DNA of 23,450 bases from an uncultured bacterium (GTDB taxonomy: Bacteria; Pseudomonadota; Gammaproteobacteria; Burkholderiales; Burkholderiaceae_F): positions 1 to 23,450 of the forward strand of contig CAJMRV010000010.1 of assembly GCA_905215795.1 (NCBI GenBank), written 5' to 3'. The notes below the pieces were generated by a model. It ran no database searches. It was not told the DNA's origin and saw only the letters and a program-made list of their open reading frames with translations. Each line of letters opens with the position of its first letter. Position 1 is the stretch's first letter. A program made the position numbers and the translations under genes. Shown here piece after piece: positions 23,400 to 23,450 of this stretch.

Positions 23400-23450
23400 T
23401 CAGCGGAGCTCCTCCTTGAGGAGCACCTCGGCGACGAGTGCGTCGAGGGC
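23400..23450 (-). CDS. ptsH: Partial CDS, C-terminus of probable HPr
   Basis: Sixteen codons and a TGA remain, reading ALDALVAEVLLKEELR. The position directly upstream of ptsI (31-base gap) and the ALxALV helix fit the C-terminal helix of HPr. Too little is present to confirm; the gene runs out of the window. Confidence 0.5.
   Translation of the reverse strand, partial: ALDALVAEVLLKEELR

Noticed and set aside
21572..23419. A 615-codon plus-strand open frame
   Set aside because: Antisense to ptsI and of typical antisense composition.
1..23450. CRISPR arrays, tRNA or rRNA genes, insertion sequences, phage or toxin-antitoxin modules
   Set aside because: I saw no regularly spaced repeats, no cloverleaf-like tRNA sequence with the GGTTCGAAT-type arm, and no transposase, integrase or small two-gene toxin pair.

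Overview
The window is a GC-rich (roughly 60-65% by eye), densely packed chromosomal segment of a Gram-negative bacterium, very probably a betaproteobacterium of the Burkholderiales. Three features point there: mreBCD-mrdA-rodA divergent from gatCAB, birA-coaX followed by a SPOR-domain gene, and dacA next to ybeD. The presence of a MenA-type (menaquinone) prenyltransferase and the protein sequences overall would fit a Sutterellaceae-like gut lineage, but that is inference. I see no tRNA, rRNA, CRISPR array, insertion sequence, phage gene or integrase. This is core housekeeping sequence and not an accessory island.

Layout. (1) 70-2394, minus strand: a DacA-family gene, ybeD (DUF493) and menA, in that transcription order. 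The DacA homologue has lost all recognisable penicillin-binding catalytic motifs and carries an apparent -1 frameshift at an A6 tract near its 3' end. (2) 2496-4842, plus strand: birA (no DNA-binding domain), coaX and a membrane-anchored SPOR protein. (3) 4886-13678, minus strand: one apparent nine-gene transcription unit, mreB-mreC-mreD-mrdA-rodA-rlpA followed by an M20 metallopeptidase, an unrecognised 71-residue protein and a HIT-family protein. All gaps are 20 bases or less and three junctions are ATGA overlaps. (4) 13923-17149, plus strand: gatCAB, the tRNA-dependent amidotransferase, ending in a strong bidirectional terminator. (5) 17230-17904 minus, pyrE. (6) 18006-20828 plus: xth (exonuclease III), rsuA-like pseudouridine synthase and ampG. 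(7) 20835-23450 minus: the 3' end of a probable ptsH, then ptsI and a UPF0149/YecA-like gene.

How the genes work together. Cell-wall biology dominates. MreB/C/D, PBP2 and RodA form the elongasome that inserts lateral peptidoglycan, RlpA is a glycan-strand-cleaving lipoprotein with a septal SPOR domain, AmpG imports muropeptides for recycling, and the DacA-like protein descends from a D,D-carboxypeptidase. The rest covers cofactors (BirA, CoaX, MenA), translation (GatCAB, RsuA), pyrimidine synthesis (PyrE), DNA repair (Xth) and PTS phosphotransfer (PtsI).

Most worth a second look are the catalytically dead, frameshifted DacA homologue, the extension of the elongasome operon into an M20 peptidase / 71-residue protein / HIT trio, and a cluster of three adjacent hairpins at the ampG/UPF0149 convergence, one of which lies inside the ampG coding sequence. 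I did not find a convincing novel multi-gene system.
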